DNA of 59,079 nucleotides from an uncultured Dorea sp. (lineage in GTDB: Bacteria; Bacillota; Clostridia; Lachnospirales; Lachnospiraceae), in NCBI GenBank assembly GCA_910584575.1, contig CAJUBG010000022.1:1-59079 (forward strand). Reading direction: 5' to 3'. The translations under genes and the position numbers were made by a program. Shown piece by piece: positions 58,271 to 59,079 of this stretch; the stretch's first letter is position 1; every line of letters starts with the position of its first letter. Below the pieces are notes generated by a model. The model worked only from the letters and a program-made list of their open reading frames with translations. It made no database searches and had not been told where the DNA came from.

Positions 58271-59079
58271 ATGCAGATTGAATTAGCGAAAACTGCCGGC
58301 TTCTGCTTTGGCGTCAGGCGTGCGGTGGAGACGGTATATGAGCAGGTAAGATGCCATCAGGAACGGCAGATCTATACATATGGCCCTATCATCCACAACG
58401 AGGAGGTTATTAAGGACCTCAAGAAGCAGGGAGTTAAGGTGCTTTGCTCTGAGGAGGAGCTTTTAGCGATTGAGGACGGGGTGGTGGTGATCCGATCCCA
58501 TGGAGTGCCTCGGCACATTTATGAGCTGATGGAGAAAAAAGGCGTTGCCTGTGTCGATGCTACCTGCCCCTTTGTGAAGAAGATTCACAGGATTGTTGAC
58601 GAAGAAAGTAAAAAAGGCTCCCACATTGTCATCATCGGAAACAGCGTCCACCCAGAGGTGGAGGGCATCCGCGGATGGGCGGGCGAGAGGGTGAGCGTGA
58701 TCCAGTCGGCAGAGGAGGCAGAGCGTTTTCAGGCGGAGAAAGACGGACGGAACGTGTGCATTGTGGCCCAGACGACATTTAATTACAATAAATTCAAAGA
58801 ATTAGTTGAAATTATTGATAAAAAGGGTTATGATATAATTGTTTTAAATACGATTTGCAATGCGACAAAAGAACGCCAGGAAGAAGCGCGCCGGATTGCA
58901 GAGAGAGTAGACGCTATGGTGGTAATAGGGGACAGCCGCAGCTCGAATACTCAGAAGTTATTTGAAATATGTAAGAACGAATGTTTGAATACGTACTATA
59001 TACAGACACTTGACGATTTGGATGTGAATCAATTAAGGTCCGTGGAAACAGTAGGTATTACAGCAGGGGCATCCACGCC
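58271..59079 (+). CDS. ispH: 4-hydroxy-3-methylbut-2-enyl diphosphate reductase, cut by window end
   Basis: IspH makes IPP and DMAPP in the last step of the MEP isoprenoid pathway. The frame is open to the end of the window (269 codons). It has the three Cys of the Fe-S cluster: GFCFGVRRAV (about residue 12), DATCPFVKK (about 98) and NTICNATKERQEEA (about 197). HSHGVPRH-type substrate residues (IRSHGVP) and NSVHPEVEGI are present. In Clostridia this enzyme is often fused to ribosomal protein S1 domains; whether that is so here lies beyond the window. Confidence 0.95.
   Translation, partial: MQIELAKTAGFCFGVRRAVETVYEQVRCHQERQIYTYGPIIHNEEVIKDLKKQGVKVLCSEEELLAIEDGVVVIRSHGVPRHIYELMEKKGVACVDATCPFVKKIHRIVDEESKKGSHIVIIGNSVHPEVEGIRGWAGERVSVIQSAEEAERFQAEKDGRNVCIVAQTTFNYNKFKELVEIIDKKGYDIIVLNTICNATKERQEEARRIAERVDAMVVIGDSRSSNTQKLFEICKNECLNTYYIQTLDDLDVNQLRSVETVGITAGAST

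Overview
The window looks like a chromosomal segment of a spore-forming, anaerobic, gut-type Clostridia, most likely Lachnospiraceae (Clostridium cluster XIVa). This is inferred from spoIVA, a class A RNase P RNA, AGGAGG-type ribosome binding sites, LexA boxes of the clostridial GAAC-N4-GTTT form, a Na+-pumping decarboxylase cluster, a BaiN/HI0933-type flavoprotein and an OYE/BaiCD-like Fe-S flavoenzyme. No phage, IS element or CRISPR array is visible. The first gene (GH3 glycosidase) and the last (ispH) are cut by the window edges.

Layout. 1-2 kb: end of a GH3 beta-glucosidase, a decayed gene remnant, tRNA-Val and tRNA-Met. 2-4.3 kb: a divergent MerR regulator and MATE exporter. 4.3-6.4 kb: an SOS operon (Y-family polymerase plus YolD-like protein) whose promoter carries two facing LexA boxes. 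6.4-8.9 kb: a TPP riboswitch with terminator ahead of thiM-thiE-thiD (thiamin salvage). 8.9-18.3 kb: an accessory shikimate/quinate island containing a LysR regulator, a TIM-barrel dehydratase/isomerase, an OYE-type ene-reductase with a 4Fe-4S site, AroE, MFS transporter, a second permease, AroD and a second AroE. 18.4-24.1 kb: spoIVA, a mogA-like gene behind a leader hairpin, a metallo-beta-lactamase-fold hydrolase, rnhA, an intracellular GH13 amylase and rnpB. 24.1-28.8 kb: pyrBI behind a leader with an 83-codon reading frame and an attenuator-like hairpin, a CmpB-like membrane protein, pheA and an AAA+ ATPase. 28.8-32.3 kb: hicAB toxin-antitoxin and a large cell-wall glucosaminidase.

32.3-38.4 kb: a small unknown protein, a Na+:solute symporter preceded by three 15-bp-period operator-like repeats, a strongly structured intergenic region, a 2-isopropylmalate synthase fused to an AraC-type DNA-binding domain, an amidohydrolase and a TetR regulator. 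38.6-48.5 kb: a DUF1703-type ATPase/nuclease, a second MATE, an M24 aminopeptidase P, a Bce/FtsX-type ABC transporter and a POT peptide transporter. 48.7-54.1 kb: a five-gene biotin-dependent Na+-pump cluster with two different carboxyltransferases. 54.1-59 kb: a PD-(D/E)XK-like protein, an RpiR regulator, a BaiN-like flavoprotein, cmk and ispH.

The strongest candidates for new biology are (a) the shikimate/quinate island, whose two arms carry the same LysR-type operator at exactly the same distance from their promoters, and whose OYE enzyme could reduce the enone 3-dehydroshikimate; (b) the LeuA-AraC fusion, which puts an enzyme, a leucine-sensing-type domain and a DNA-binding domain in one chain; (c) the pyrBI leader, organised like the E. 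coli UTP-sensing attenuator; and (d) the 15-bp-period repeat array and the structured intergenic RNA around the symporter.
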